Source of the DNA: Schistosoma haematobium
Taxonomy: Eukaryota > Platyhelminthes > Trematoda > Strigeidida > Schistosomatidae
Assembly: GCF_000699445.3 (NCBI RefSeq)
Contig: NC_067200.1
Location: 12,733,256-12,797,255 of the forward strand
Direction of reading: 5' to 3'
Length of the DNA stretch: 64,000 nucleotides
The notes beneath the pieces are model-generated. The model did no database searches. It was not told where the DNA came from and worked only from the letters and a program-made list of their open reading frames with translations. Below, piece after piece: positions 32,315 through 44,542 of this stretch (the first letter of the stretch is position 1; each line of letters opens with the position of its first letter). Both the position numbers and the translations under genes were made by a program.

Positions 32315-32520
32315 CGTTTCATGTTAATTGTCACTTGTCATCATTAAGTAAGTGCAAGTTTGAAAGAACTGATACTCCCACTGTCACTCGAACATAAATC
32401 GATCGATTTCGTTAACTGAAATGTTACCACTGAAGTATTTGATCAACGACTGACCTCATGTAAGACTATACAAACCTGATTTTGATCTCTACTCAATGAT
32501 TAACCAATGTATAAATGAAC
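32315..32520 (-). repeat. SINE-H3, decayed copy
   Basis: Shares with 17461-17715 the order ...CACTCGAA..., TTCGTTAACTGAAATGTTACCACTGAAGTATTTG (the A-box side, trimmed) and the CTACTCAATGATTAACCAA end. The ribozyme is not readable. Confidence 0.5.
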
Positions 32521-32529
32521 TAAGAAAGT

Positions 32530-32905
32530 TATGGGCGGCCAGACCAAAATATGTCAGGAATCCATGAAATTACTGACAAGTGGACTGAGCTATGTTGGTA
32601 GGTGTAGACTATCTGGTTGAGATCCGTGAGACGACAGAACCTTGAGTGACATGGCTCAAAATCGTTTGCAATGGTGCAGGTGCATCCATTCTTTGTGTTC
32701 TCCCAAATTCTAATCTTCTGAATTCTTAATGTCCCTTTTTTTCTCTTTTCAAATGTGTTTCACTGGAATATAGTTCTTGAATAACTGGTTATACCTCTAC
32801 CACCATGGGATTTGAATCGACAATTGTATTTGTGTGCTAATGTAGTGTGGCAAAAAGAACTGATGTACGTACGTACGAAGTTCTAAGTTGTTGCTGACTG
32901 AGTGT
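32530..32905 (+). repeat. LINE 3' end (R4), old copy
   Basis: Coding remnant DMAQNRLQWCRCIHSLCSP followed by a T-rich 3' region and GTGTGGCAAAAAGAACTGATG near the end. The same order occurs at 41055-41400. Non-LTR element tail; family not assigned. Confidence 0.55.
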
Positions 32906-33539
32906 ATAGATGAACGTTCATTCAGTATTATAGACGATTTCACTATCTACCCATTTGATTTCAAAAGTCAGAGCAAGGCAGCGTCATTTTAGAAAGGTGT
33001 CACTTAATAACCAGTAAGTAAAACAGTATTTTATAAATTAAGACTAAGATAGGAAGGAAACATTGTTTTAAATGAAACGTCCAGAATTTAAATCGAATAA
33101 TGAACTCTTTAAAAGTGGCTGATAGAAACTACATGGTTCAGGAAAGTACAAAAATAGGGGCCACATGTAAATAGTTACGTTATTGTAACTGATAATTAAG
33201 GTATTTTTATTGTATAAAGTGATGTCAACAAGAGCTTAATAATTCAGTTCACTGAAAGCACCGAAAACGAAAGACATAACGTTATAATTTTTGTACCTAA
33301 ATATGAAAGAGGAAATTTCTTTGGTCATTAATAAGGTGAAAACTGTTGTTTGTTAAGTGAACATATCAGTGTTGACCTATTCGAAACACTTACAGATACC
33401 TTGTATAATTGATGATTCTATGTGCTTTTGAGTGGACTGATAAATAGTCCAATTAATAATGACGTTCAAATCACTGACTTATGAATTTTATGCAAAGTAT
33501 ACTTGGTTGGAATAATAGGTTACTAGTATTAAATCTATA
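32906..33539. other. No feature seen
   Basis: AT-rich. Confidence 0.5.
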
Positions 33540-33900
33540 TACCTTCAAAGAGTTGCTCGTATATGCTGAGGTTAGATGTCAGGTACCAGGTAAGAGTGGT
33601 AAATCATTTGGTGAATGGATATTCATCATCTGAGATGTATTATGTTATTAAGTATGGTGTTGGTGTAACATTAGTAGAAAGGTAAAGGGGTCAAACTAAG
33701 ATTTGGTTCCAGACCATTAGGTCACTGATTGGTCGACTGAAAAGTGTAGGGTACTTAGTCAGAGTCGTCGAGATTATCTTAAGCTGTTTTGGGATGCGCA
33801 AGATAGTATATCTCAGAATCGGCTAAATGCATTTATAATTGCGTTACCCTAGATTCTGAGATCTCAAATTATCATACAGTTCTTATTTTCGACCTTGTCT
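33540..33900 (+). repeat. Probable retroelement fragment (R5)
   Basis: Less AT-rich stretch with segments such as GGTCAAACTAAGATTTGGTT and GGTCGACTGAAAAGTGTAGG. No frame stays open. It looks like a LINE untranslated or coding relic; I cannot place it. Confidence 0.3.
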
Positions 33901-33984
33901 TTATTCTCGAATCATTTGTCTATATCCAACATTTTTTGCTACCATTAATACCAGGACTCTGGAAACATGACAGGAATATAAGCA

Positions 33985-34425
33985 AAGATGGATAGTGGCT
34001 ATCAGTGAAATCCAGGGTGAGCGTTTCGTCCCGTTTGAAACTCATCAGCTGGATGTGCCCGGTATCCCAGAGTTGATTATTCATTCCAAGACTGGAACTC
34101 AGCTGCGTTCGCTTCAAACGCCATCGCCTTATCCACTTAGCTACAGAGTCCTGGTAGCTACCTGCTTATGCAATGAGGTGAAGTTTAAATTCACTTGGTA
34201 TTATTTATTTACAAATAGGACTAAATGCCCATCCTGAATTCCACTTCTAGCCACCATCCATGTTTGCATATCATGCTTGTGACTTAAAGCAATATAGAGG
34301 CGTTACGCACAGTATGCACATATGCCAATGAGAGACTGATGATTTGCAATCCTAAACATCAATGCGAAGATTCAAGTAAACAATACCAAATGAATTATGA
34401 CACGTATATATTTACAAAATTGGTA
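33985..34425. repeat. Sm-alpha fold-back pair
   Basis: Minus copy (about 33985-34208) with hammerhead CTGATGA core, GAAA, but cleavage triplet changed to CAC; tRNA-like block on minus (CTAAGTGGATAAGGCGATGG, then GAGTTCCAGTC). It is followed by a plus copy of the 3' part (about 34209-34425: AATTCCACTTCTAGCCACC, CTTGTGACTTAAAGCAATAT, GTAAACAATACCAAATGAAT). Tails face outward. Confidence 0.8.
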
Positions 34426-34529
34426 ACTAATCAGTCAGCATATGACACACAACACATAGTTACGAATAACTTCCCAGAAGTTATAAGTGAAAGAATGTAT
34501 TTCTAAATTCTCAGCGAAAGAATTTGAAG

Positions 34530-34580
34530 TAAATCCAACGTTTCACCTGGCAATCTGGTCCAAGTTTTTTTCAAGGAAAT
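34530..34580 (-). repeat. PLE-like terminal motif, decayed
   Basis: Minus strand CTTGAAAAAAACTTGGACC ... CCAGGTGAAACGTTGG: a CTTGG/CCAGG stem, GAAA and the ACGT palindrome as in the PLE-B terminus. The core is mutated. Confidence 0.4.
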
Positions 34581-35559
34581 ATAATCAAACATCAAAATTA
34601 CCAAATATAAAAACACACATTCTTCTTCTTTAATGTCTTACACTAACTCAACGCCCAAATACTGTGAAACTGTTCGATCAAATTTAAACGAAAGTTCTTA
34701 TTGAAGAATGATTGGACGAAATAGTTTCAATCTTTTCTTAGTTTATGAAGACTTTTACCAGGATTACTTAAAAATAACCAACATCAATTTTATAGGATTG
34801 TAATGATTAATTATTAGTATTTGCAAAAATACAACTTAAGTAAAACAATAGGTTAATGTATCTCAACTGAAGGCAAATCAGCTACTTGTTAATAGATATT
34901 AGTAGTATCTTTACAATGCCTTTATTTATAATTTTCATATACTAGTTTTCTACACCATTAGTAATAGTCTATCTATAGAGAGTAATAAGATCACCTAAAT
35001 GTGTTCAGTTTTTTTTCTCAGGAATAACAAATCATGATTGAAGTTTTGATGATAAAAATATCGTTACTCGGTTTTACTTCATCAATTACAAACCTTTTAT
35101 TATATTAATTTTGGTAAATACAAAAATATAACCTACAAAATCCATTTATGGGGCTCTTTATTTTGTCGTCATTTAGATCGGACGATGTTTGTTGACGGGC
35201 TCTCCATTTTAGTGGCTTGAGTTCTGAATCCAAGTAGATCGTATGAATGATCGTTGTCGAAATACATATGTCGCCTATCCTCGTATAAATCACGTTAGTC
35301 AATAACGGAATTAAATAAGTCAAATAACGAGAATGGACTTGTGAATACGTATATTTTGTATATGATGTGAATGGTGGGTAAGCTAACTCCCTTTAATCAA
35401 GCGTTAATCAGTATTTATAGTCACACAAAAGTAAGTTACAGACATGTGATGAATATAGGATAAGAAATGTACGCACACATATACGCTCATATAAAAACAG
35501 TGAAGATTGATAAACAAATAATTAGTAGTAGCATTCCATGTACCTAAATAAATGGTTGC
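34581..35559. other. No feature seen
   Basis: AT-rich. Confidence 0.5.
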
Positions 35560-35820
35560 TCTGGTTGTCAGAAGGGGCATCGGCCTCGCGAATTCCGAAG
35601 GAACTCGGCTTTCATCATGAGGCGTCGTAACTCTTCTAAATGAAAACCTTCTGACTCTCAGGGCAGAGTTGAAAAGATTTGAATAGTTTTTTCTGGTTAG
35701 CGTTTTTTTAGCGAATTAGTTTTCTATGGGATGGGGTCACTAGCCCCATACCCAAGCCTCCTCCTTTATCCAAGCTTGGGACTGGCAGTAGCCTCCAGAG
35801 GGACTCCAGGTGGAGTTAAG
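35560..35820 (+). repeat. R3 repeat, probable 5' part of an RTE-like LINE
   Basis: GC-richer block: GGTTGCTCTGGTTGTCAG, GGCATCGGCCTCGCGAATTC, TTTTCTGGTTAGCG, GATGGGGTCACTAGCCCCAT and TCCAGGTGGAG. Other copies at 45503, 54390 (minus) and 60470; in the last it runs straight into RTE coding sequence. Confidence 0.6.
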
Positions 35821-36439
35821 CAAATAATTAACAAGGTCAAAATATGACTCAAGTAGAATGAATAGATTGGCCTGTCCGAAAGCTAGAATAAGATATATGG
35901 GCTTAACGTAATAACTGACTACACATTCATCAATGTATATGTATTTCAGTGTGTGTGTGTATGTATGTATGTGTATGTGTGAGTGTTTACTTGTTTGTTT
36001 GTTTGTTTCTCTAAAGAATATGACTGTCTGCTAAATTGTTTATTCAAACAATCAAGACGACAAACTGTCAAACTATTCATGATCAACATTCAATATTCTA
36101 TAGTCAATTTGGAAATTCTTTTAAAATATTTATGATATAATATAATGAAATGTATTTAGTTTTTAATATTTTATTATTATTTGAATAACCATAGTTATAG
36201 TAACCATGCTAAACATTGAATAAGGGAAAATGAACATGGAGACAAAAGATGACAATTTGATCATGAAAATATAATTTAAAATTTAAATCAAATTTTGAAA
36301 ATGAAATATTTATGGAAGTAGATTTTGTCATTTAGAAAGGAAAAAAAGAAACGTTTCTAGAATCTTCTCTTAAAAATAATATTCATACTATATGTGAATA
36401 ATATGGGAAAACTAGAAGAATTCAATGTTGAAGATGGCA
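35821..36439. other. Mostly featureless; one microsatellite
   Basis: GT/GTAT/GTTT simple repeat at about 35948-36010; the rest is AT-rich. Confidence 0.5.
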
Positions 36440-36680
36440 CAGGTATTTAGTGTTTGACAACGCTTTTACCAGCAACGCCTTCTAATATAATTCGTACCCA
36501 CCAAGAGAAATCAAAAGACAGAGCCGAGGAGATCGGAATAGTGTATTTGGCGATTACCAATATATCGGAATTCTCTGATCTAATCTGGCTAGCGATTGCG
36601 GTAGATGTTGAGCACAGCGTTACCACACGTGATCTGGTGCGGATGCATGACCGAGCGCCTTCAGCTAGATGAGTCCACTA
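36440..36680 (+). other. GC-richer island with unrecognised 72-codon frame
   Basis: Frame 36454-36672 (first codon TTG; no ATG at the start) contains KSKDRAEEIGIVYLAI and VDVEHSVTTRDLVRMHDRAP. Its composition is unlike the flanks, so it is probably a transposon relic. No domain recognised. Confidence 0.25.
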
Positions 36681-36841
36681 AAACATATGCTCAGCATCCA
36701 ATGTCGAAAACCTACAGAGATATTTATTTTGGGGATTTATTTACCACTACAATGTAAACTTATCATTTAGATCATAGTTTAAATTGAAAATCCATTACTA
36801 TTTTATTAACAGTATAGAGATGTAAAGTTTGTTGATTTTTG

Positions 36842-37080
36842 ATTGAGATCATGAATTGATCAATATTAGACCATTATTGGGAATCTGGTATCATTGGACT
36901 GCCGATTCATTCTGATGTGGGATTATTCACTTGTGTTCATCCACGATATCTCATATAGGATTCAAACTTAGAAAGAAATGGTTATCTAGTGCTTTCAGGT
37001 TTTCAGTAGTGGTCTAACATTAATTGATTCATGAGCTCAATTAAAACTCAACAATCTCCACAACTCTAAATTGATAATTA
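36842..37080. repeat. SINE-H1 fold-back pair, diverged
   Basis: Minus copy 36842 to about 36970 and plus tail about 36971-37080, ending in the unit end (ACAATCTCCACAACTC) and the first bases of the next head (TAATATGTG). Confidence 0.7.
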
Positions 37081-37587
37081 ATATGTGTCGCCGAATACGG
37101 CCGAGAGTGGGGGAGAGTCCGCTCTTCCTCTCGAAATGCTCTAACATGGACACGCGTATATAGCATCTGCCAGGGAAGTCCTACTCACTGCCCTCTCATG
37201 GCAGGGTTGTTGTTTACGAAATTGAGAGGACGAAAAGCGAACGTCCGGCACTTTAACTGGGTTAGTGGACATGAATAGTCCACCTGGAGGAGCTGGAAAA
37301 CCCTGATTCCAAACTAATGGTTCACATGGGCTCTAGTATCCTGAGGGAACAAATGGCGTATAAACTAATTGTTGGTCACCGGCTTCCATGGAACTGCATC
37401 TCCTTACGATGCTCCACTGCCTTGTGGATCAGACCTTCAGGTCGAAGGCTGCGGGTGGAGCCCCCTAAGAAAACCACCTGGTTTGGGCACCCGGGTAGTA
37501 TCACATCCCTTACACATATCAAATGAGATCTGTGTGGCGCATATGTAGTTGGTGCCTCCTTGTACCAATATCTATGTGTTAAAATGA
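37081..37587 (+). mobile_element. GC-rich insertion inside a SINE-H1 dimer junction
   Basis: About 505 bp, far more GC-rich than its surroundings (GCCGAATACGGCCGAGAG, GGCTGCGGGTGGAGCCCCC). It separates a SINE-H1 tail plus start of head (AATATGTG) from the rest of a head (CACTAGTCACTAGCTTC) at 37588. Neither strand has a convincing frame. Probably a 5' truncated or short non-autonomous retroelement; no clear target duplication. Confidence 0.45.
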
Positions 37588-37960
37588 AAAAATCACTAGT
37601 CACTAGCTTCAAGAGGTACTTCTCAGAGTTCTAGTGAGAAGCCTTGACTATTGCAGACCAACCATGTCAGTTGTGAGGCAATTACCTGCCTAAAACGATA
37701 GAAGATGGTCATGCTATATCATGGATTGGTTGAAGTCAGAGATTAACACCGTCGGATATCGACACAGTGGTCTAGAGGTTAAGCGTTAACATGCGAAACC
37801 GAAGGTCTTGTGTTCGAATCGTACGCACGGGGTCGTAGATACACAATGCTGAAGAGTCCAATACATAAGCATACAAAACAGCCGTCCAATGCTTCCAGGT
37901 TTTCAGTGTTGATCTAGCTTAGATCAACTCATGAATCCAACTGAGAACATTTCATACTTA
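37588..37960 (+). repeat. SINE-H1, long copy with decayed ribozyme
   Basis: Head, tRNA-like block (CACAGTGGTCTAGAGGTTAAGCG; GTGTTCGAATCG), decayed hammerhead (CTGAAGAGTCC..., ACAAAACAGCCGTCC) and the variant tail GATCTAGCTTAGATCAACTC. Confidence 0.75.
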
Positions 37961-38239
37961 TCAATATTCAAAAATTGTTGATTTATGTTGTGTTTAAATG
38001 TAAACTATTTGAAATTCTTCTTTTCAAATAACACCTTCATTACTAAATTAATTCATCTTAAATACTTTTTGTTTATCGTTTACTCTTCTACTCTACTTAA
38101 AAAACAAAACTGATTTACATTAAATTCAGGAACACAAACGAAATCATATTCATTTTTATGATGTAACGAATCTAGCATAATAAAATAAATTATCCCTCAA
38201 TTTTTTTTCTTAAAAACAAAACAAAACAACATTCATTTT

Positions 38240-38645
38240 AGGCAAAGATGGATAGTGACTAGCAGTGGAATCCAGTTTGACGCGCGTTTCGCCCTATTTG
38301 AGACTCGTCAGCTGGATCTGCCTACATTTCAAAATTGATGTTCACTCTGGAACTCGGTATTTAAATGGACAACGCAATGGCATTTGAGGAGAACGGTACT
38401 GGGTTTGAGTCCCACAGTGAACATCCACTCTGAGATCAGGTACATCAAGCTGACGAATCCCAAATAGGACGAAACGCGCGTTGAACTGGATTCCATTGTT
38501 AGCCACCATCAATTTTTGCATTAAAAGCTCGTGACTTAAGGCTATATCGAGGTAGTCCACACAGGATGCACATATACCAACATGAGACTGATCAATTGCA
38601 GTCCTAAATAACAAGGGGGAGAGACAAGTAAACAACATCAAGTGA
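38240..38645. repeat. Sm-alpha fold-back pair with two ribozymes
   Basis: Minus copy 38240 to about 38350: CTGACGA core, GAAA, palindrome ACGCGCGT, GTC triplet followed by a 3-nt insertion before stem I. Plus copy about 38351-38645: tRNA-like block (GGGTTTGAGTCCC), hammerhead CTGACGA, ATCC/GGAC, GAAA, ACGCGCGT, triplet GTT. Tail CTCGTGACTTAAGGC to AACATCAAGTGAATT. Both ribozymes are slightly damaged. Confidence 0.85.
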
Positions 38646-39567
38646 ATTAAATAAAATATTTCACATCCACCCCTCTGATATGTAATCCTTAGTTCAGCAT
38701 CTCAATTAATTCAAAGGTCCCTAGTACTTCTTTTCAATGAATAAAAGAAAATAATTTCAAACATTTTATTTACTGATTTCATCATAATTTGTTTTTAAAT
38801 AGAGTTAAATTAAAATTCGGATTACAGCAACAACAACAAAAAAGAAAAGAGAACAAGAAAAGAGAAATACCTATGAAAGGAATATTTTAGAAAGAATCTA
38901 GCAACAACAAAAAATCGAATAACCATTCGTCATTTTCATCACTTACCTACTATCATTATTCTCTCAATATATGAATCGTTTAAACATTATCACTGTTATT
39001 TCCATGATGATTTCATCAAATGATCAAGTGTTGTTTAAGATAGTGAATGAAGGAAATTAGGGAAAGAAAACAACAATAACGATAATGACAAAGAAGGAGG
39101 AATGTATCCGAATATGTTTTTTTATTTTTTTAAAAGTTAAATTTCATTGAATGTTTCATTATCATTGTGTTTCGTTGTTGAGATTACCATAAATAGAATG
39201 GATCTTGAATTAGATCAATATATTCTATAATCCAAGAAATTCACGATCTTCTGGGCATACAATATAAGGTTCCTATAAATGAGATAAAAGTATAATTTAA
39301 TAACATGATTCCTCTCTTTTTGTTGTCGTTGTGGTTGTTGAAACAAACGAAATGATTATCTTCTATGTACAATATAATTTATAAGATATCAACACTGAAC
39401 TTATTATGTAGTCAATGTTTCCTTAAAGAATTTAAAAGGCAAACCACATGATTGAATTAATGATTATGACAAACGTTTGATTTCTGCTTAAATGAAATCC
39501 TATTAATCACTATGTCACTCAACTACTTTAATGATTCATCCGGAGACCATAGTAAGAAAATAATGTA
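38646..39567. other. No feature seen
   Basis: AT-rich with A-rich runs. Confidence 0.5.
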
Positions 39568-39830
39568 GATGTAATGGACGAAAACACAATTGGAGACGAC
39601 CACATGTAATTAAACACAAAGTAACAGAGTTATTTGGTAAAATGTGAATACCATACATATAGTACTTTATTTAAAAAATGTTCGTCAATTGCCTCAGACA
39701 TTGTCGTTCCCTCATTTCCATACGAATCACTTTCTGTTCTTGTTCTCGTCTATTGGATCCAATTTCGATTGCTGTTACATACTATTTAGATCCGTCAATA
39801 TAAGTAGTACATACCTTATAGACTCGAAAA
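39568..39830 (+). repeat. R6 repeat
   Basis: ATGGACGAAAACACAATTGG start, CAATTGCCTCAGACATTGTC middle, GTTACATACTATTTAGATCC end; aligns with the 30372 copy. Confidence 0.7.
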
Positions 39831-40269
39831 ACATGTGGTATATAGTACAGATTTTGAACGAGTCAATCATATATTAGGATGGTTCAATTAAATAAAAATA
39901 ATGGAACAATGCAAGAGCAAGTGTATAATATAGATAGAATAATACATTTTCCACTGGGATTAAAATAGAACTGAGATTACCATAACTGGTTCTATGTGAA
40001 AAGAGTTTTTGCTTTTCAATTCATTTTATTTTACACACATATCTCGGAGTAAGTCGATTATATAACTCTTTTTGATTGTATACGTGGATATAGAAGATTG
40101 TGATTGTTTCCCTCTTGTGTTTATCTGAAACTGCGATGATTAATGGTATTCAAGTAATTTTTGTAATGTCTCAGAAGTTCAGTTGAATTATTAATGCTCG
40201 TATCCACGTACATAATTTGACCGATACAGAAAATTCGATGTTTATGGAAATCTTTAACCAGTTTAAGTA
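39831..40269. other. No feature seen
   Basis: AT-rich. Confidence 0.5.
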
Positions 40270-40400
40270 AGACAAACACTAAAAACTCTGAAGTACTAGG
40301 ACAAGATGCCAACCAGTGCTTCCAGGTTTTCAATGGCTGTCTAACGTAGATAGGCTTATACTCATAAAATAATTTAAAAATCTCCGCAAACCGATGCTGA
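40270..40400 (+). repeat. SINE-H1 3' fragment
   Basis: From a decayed ribozyme (AGGACAAGATGCCAACCAGTG) through CTTCCAGGTTTTCAATGG to ATCTCCGCAAACC. Confidence 0.65.
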
Positions 40401-40671
40401 GAATTTGTTTTGACGTGATTATTTATGAAACGTTTAAGACTATAAACAGACATTTACTTCATTCTCTTAATGACAACAAGCTAAAGGTATGATCTATCAT
40501 TTCTGAGACTGTTAATATAAATCCTTCGTAAACAAATATATTGATATTTTAGCGTTGAAATAACTTAATGACAATAAAATTACATTCATTTTAACACAAG
40601 ATCGGTTCGTAATCAATCTATCCGAAATACTGGTTGAAGTGAAGATTATTAGATGATATTCAGTATGAGCA

Positions 40672-40985
40672 TTTGTGGAGATCGTAATGTTTTCAAGGTT
40701 GAATTCACGAGTCAATCTAAGCTAGACTACCATTAAAAGCCCGGAAGTACTGGACGGTCATTTCGTCCTGGTATGAGACTTCTCAGCAATGCTCAATCAT
40801 GATCCCGCACACCAAACTCGAATCCAAGACCTTCAGCCTAACGTATGAATGCCTATTCTATAGACCACTGATCCGGGGTCCAACAGTGTTGATATCTAAC
40901 TTCAATTGATCCATTCACTTCCAGTGCTTCTAAATTTACAATGGTGATCTAACTTAGATTGACTCGTGAATTCAACTGTTAAAAT
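40672..40985. repeat. SINE-H1 fold-back pair
   Basis: Minus copy 40672 to about 40912 (tail, hammerhead, tRNA-like block, GTGTTGATATCTAAC head) followed by a plus tail about 40913-40985 (TTCCAGTGCTTCTAAATTTA...TGAATTCAACTG). Confidence 0.78.
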
Positions 40986-41054
40986 GATATTTCATTCTTT
41001 TTTAAAGGAGTATTGCCTTTATAAAAGAAACTATAACCATAGACCCTTTACTTT

Positions 41055-41400
41055 TCATTTCAGGCTACTCGGTTGGGGTCCGCCTGACTATCGTAACCAA
41101 TGGTTGGAGATTGTGGGTGACATGGCTCACAGTCGATCACAATGGCGTCTATGTATACACTCTTTGTCGTCCCTTAAACTATGAGATTAAAATCTCTTCA
41201 TATCTTTCTTTCTACAAACTAATTCTTTCTTCCTGTACTATGTCCTTATATGCAATCTTTCTTTTATATATTACTACTATTGAATTGGCTACTTCTATGA
41301 ATTTGGCGTTCATGTTGTTGTGCTAATGAGGTGTGGCAACTTGGACCGATACATATATGTGACTGGTTCTACTTTGTAACCGACTGACTGACTGATTTTT
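41055..41400 (+). repeat. LINE 3' end (R4)
   Basis: Coding remnant PDYRNQWLEIVGDMAHSRSQ then WRLCIHSLSS, stop, T-rich 3' region, GGTGTGGCAACTTGGACCG and GTTCTACTTTGTAACCGACT, ending in a GACT repeat. Parallel to 32530-32905; a short end fragment also lies at about 55475-55540. Confidence 0.6.
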
Positions 41401-41865
41401 ATCGGTTAGACTGACAAGTTGATTTTATTTTATGACAAACATTCATTAGATCACCAACAAATGACTTAATAAATATCACATATTCTATTTTGATGGCTAA
41501 AATATCTTATAATGAAGAAATGGTTTCAAGTCAAAATTCCACGATGTTTATTTCATTCGAGACGATGATTTATCGTTGTTATATCTAGAGCTTAGTTTTA
41601 TATTATTATCGCTTACAACCGTCTTCACAATGGTATAGTAATTGAGTAACAGCAACTTTTCAACTGGATCGTTTTCTTACAAATTTATTACCAAATAAAT
41701 CAAAGATCAATATAATTCCAATATTATTAACAATAGATGTAATAAGGTCAATCGAATAGTCTGGATTTCAGGTCGCCTAGAATAACCGATTACATTAGTT
41801 CTATGTAATAGTTATAATGAAGCCATTTCTTTTGACCATGGTAATTAAATTACCTGGTTTTGATT

Positions 41866-41938
<73 letters not shown>

Positions 41939-42164
41939 GTATAAATTCGTTACAGTTTCAACATTACATTATTTATTTCTCTTGGGAATATTTCATTCAC
42001 CTAATGTAATTCTTATTCATAAGTTCTATAGAATAATGAAACTTAACTGGTCAACCATAGAAACACAAACAGGAAAACAAACAATACTCTTTTAAATATA
42101 CAAGAAATTCGGTGGGAAATTAAGGATTTATTACAATTAATTGTTATTAGCATAGACATATATA
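41401..42164. other. Mostly featureless; long (TA)n
   Basis: AT-rich; (TA)n tract at about 41869-41936. The frame across it is an artefact of the repeat. Confidence 0.6.
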
Positions 42165-42605
42165 TTCGACTCATGAATTCAATGATCCAATTACTATAAT
42201 CTCTACAAAATTCCTCTCTGATTATATTCATTATATGCTCACTAATGACTGTCTCCAAGAGTTATTTCATGGAGTTCTAGTGAGAAACATTGACCAGTGG
42301 AGCTCAACCGGGTCTCTTGTGAGATAGTAACTCACGAATGACAATGGTGGACGGTTGCACAATTTCATGGATTGGTTGAAGTTAGATATTAACACCATTG
42401 GATGCCGGCTAAGTGGTCTAGAGATTAAACGTTCGCGCTCGAAACTGATAGATCCTGAGTTCGAATCTCGCGGAGGGCGGGATTGTGGAAGCGCACTGTT
42501 GAGAAGTCCCATACTAGAACGAAATGGCCGTCCAGTGCTTCCAGGTTTTCCATGGTAGTCTAGCTTCAATTGATTCATTATTCAATTATTAAATTACATA
42601 CATAT
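42165..42605 (+). repeat. SINE-H1, partial dimer
   Basis: Tail of one unit (GACTCATGAATTCAATG ... CTCTACAAAATTCC) joined to a full unit with head, tRNA-like block (GCTAAGTGGTCTAGAGATTAAACG; GAGTTCGAATCTCGC), hammerhead (TTGAGAA core, mutated; GTCC/GAAC) and tail. Repeat distance about 405. Confidence 0.82.
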
Positions 42606-43187
42606 TCATTTATTTATACATATTTAATTTGGTGGGTCATAGAGATTTGTTCAGTGTGTAAGAATAATATAAGTCAAGAATTCGTCTTATTTCACAACGG
42701 TTCAGTAGCATACATCTATGATTTCAAAGATGATGACGTAGGTATATTGAATGTTTGCCATAGGAATAATGCTTGTAAGTCTCTGAATTAATATCCTATA
42801 ATTTTTATTGTCATGACAAAATGTGGACATGAAACATTCCTATTGGTTGACGAATTGTCATACTCTCAACATGAATAATTCTAACAAGACATTTGACAAG
42901 TATTGGAATAATATTAGATTTAAAGTTGTACTCTAGTAGGCGATAATTTATTTGCTCTAATTTACTGAACTCATTAAAGCGTCTTAAAAAGTTTCTTGAT
43001 TCGATTCCATTTGGTTACTATAACAAATTCAAATGAATTAGATTAACATTGTATAAACTGGTTAGTTTATAAATCAGTGGTATATCACTTATCCATTTCA
43101 TTGTATAAAAAAAGCAAATCACGATATAAATATCAAGTGGAAAATGGGCGGGGGGGGCACTTTTTTGATAAAACATAGATCAGAAGA
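42606..43187. other. No feature seen
   Basis: AT-rich; a short G-run near 43147. Confidence 0.5.
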
Positions 43188-43222
43188 GGTTTTGTGGAGA
43201 TTGTAGTAATTTCAATAGCTAG
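43188..43222 (-). repeat. SINE-H1 tail fragment
   Basis: rc of the unit end: AGGTTTTGTGGAGATTGTAG then TAATTTCAATAG; 35 bp only. Confidence 0.55.
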
Positions 43223-43504
43223 CTATTTATTGAGAAAAGAATGAACAATAGATAGTTGTCTTATCATAATAGTGAATCTCTCATTAATGAATACCTTATG
43301 AATCATCAGTGGATTCAGGTCAAAGCTTTGAAGCTTTACAGTAACTACATTTCATAAAAAAATCATTTAAGTGAAATTCCGTCATTCAGATTTCCAATAT
43401 ATGTTTGAATACAATCAATCCACAGTGATAAGCTTCATTGAATTAAGAAATCTGTCCGTTAATAAGTCAGTTGCTCATGATAGGAATAGTACATTTGTTT
43501 TATT

Positions 43505-44158
43505 CCAGTGTCCAACCCTATCACAAATAATGGTGAAACTCTGGAAGAAGTGGGAAGTTTCACGCTTCGGGACAGCATCGTCGATGAACAAGGAGTATCT
43601 GATGCAAACGGTTGGCAACGCAAGGACAGCATTCCTACAATTAAAGAAGATATGGAACTCGAAACAACTGTCAACCAATATCAAAATCAGAGTCTTCAAT
43701 ACGAATGTCAAGACAGTTTAGTTGTATGGAGCTGAAACTTGGAGAACTACTACAACCATCATCAAAAAGGTACAAGTATTTATTAACAGTTGTCAATGCA
43801 AGGTACTCAGTGATCGTTGATCGTATACCATGGGCAACAACATACTGTGAGAGAGAACAACCCAACTTCCATCTAAAGGGGGAAATTAGGAAAGGACGTT
43901 GGAAGTGGATAGGACACGCACTGAGGAAAACATCAAACTGCATCATCAGTCAAACGCTAACTTTAAATCCTGATGGGCAACGAAAAAGAGGAAGGCCGAA
44001 AAGCGCAGTACGTTGGTAACTGGAAGTAGATATGAAAAGGGTGTAAAGCGACTGGAAAGAACTGGAAAGGATTGTCCAGGACATAGTTGTATAAAGAATG
44101 CTGGTGAGTGACCTATGCTCCTCCATGAAGAATAACAGGTGTAAGTAAGTAAGTAAGT
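43505..44158 (+). pseudogene. RTE-like LINE, C-terminal 650 bp
   Basis: Plus-strand remnant spread over three frames: [60 protein letters not shown], then [32 protein letters not shown] and a damaged DxKELERIVQD/RMLVSDLCSS end. These are motifs downstream of the RT core in RTE-type LINEs of schistosomes. It ends in a GTAAG tandem tail (44143-44158), typical of RTE 3' ends. At least three frameshifts and a stop; not functional. 5' truncated. Confidence 0.8.
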
Positions 44159-44542
44159 TAATTCCAATGTGCGTCAGAAAATCAAACACTTTGTTCAACT
44201 GATATCTACAAATTAACACAAGTTTAAATAATCCACAAGGAATTGATTGTATTAAAAATAAAGAGGTTTAATCATGTTACTCAGACATCAAAACAAAAAA
44301 CAATACCCAGGATTTCTATTAAAACTCCTTTGGAATTTCTAACTTTCATCGAATCAAGATCTATAGTACCATTTAACGTAGAAAGTATTCTTTTGCAGCA
44401 AAATATTTAAAATTAAAATGAATCTTGTTGCCTTGACAATTCTTTTCTTAATTTCCTTTTTAGAAATACGATTCCGAGTATTAAAATGGACAGAATAACC
44501 ATCATGAATAAGAAACAAATATTGATGAAATATAAAACTTAC
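44159..44542. other. Intron-like flank of the host exon
   Basis: AT-rich; lies downstream of the donor of the exon at 44543-44658 on the minus strand. Confidence 0.4.

Noticed and set aside
41817..42095. 92-residue protein with IY repeats
   Set aside because: Translation of the (TA)n microsatellite.
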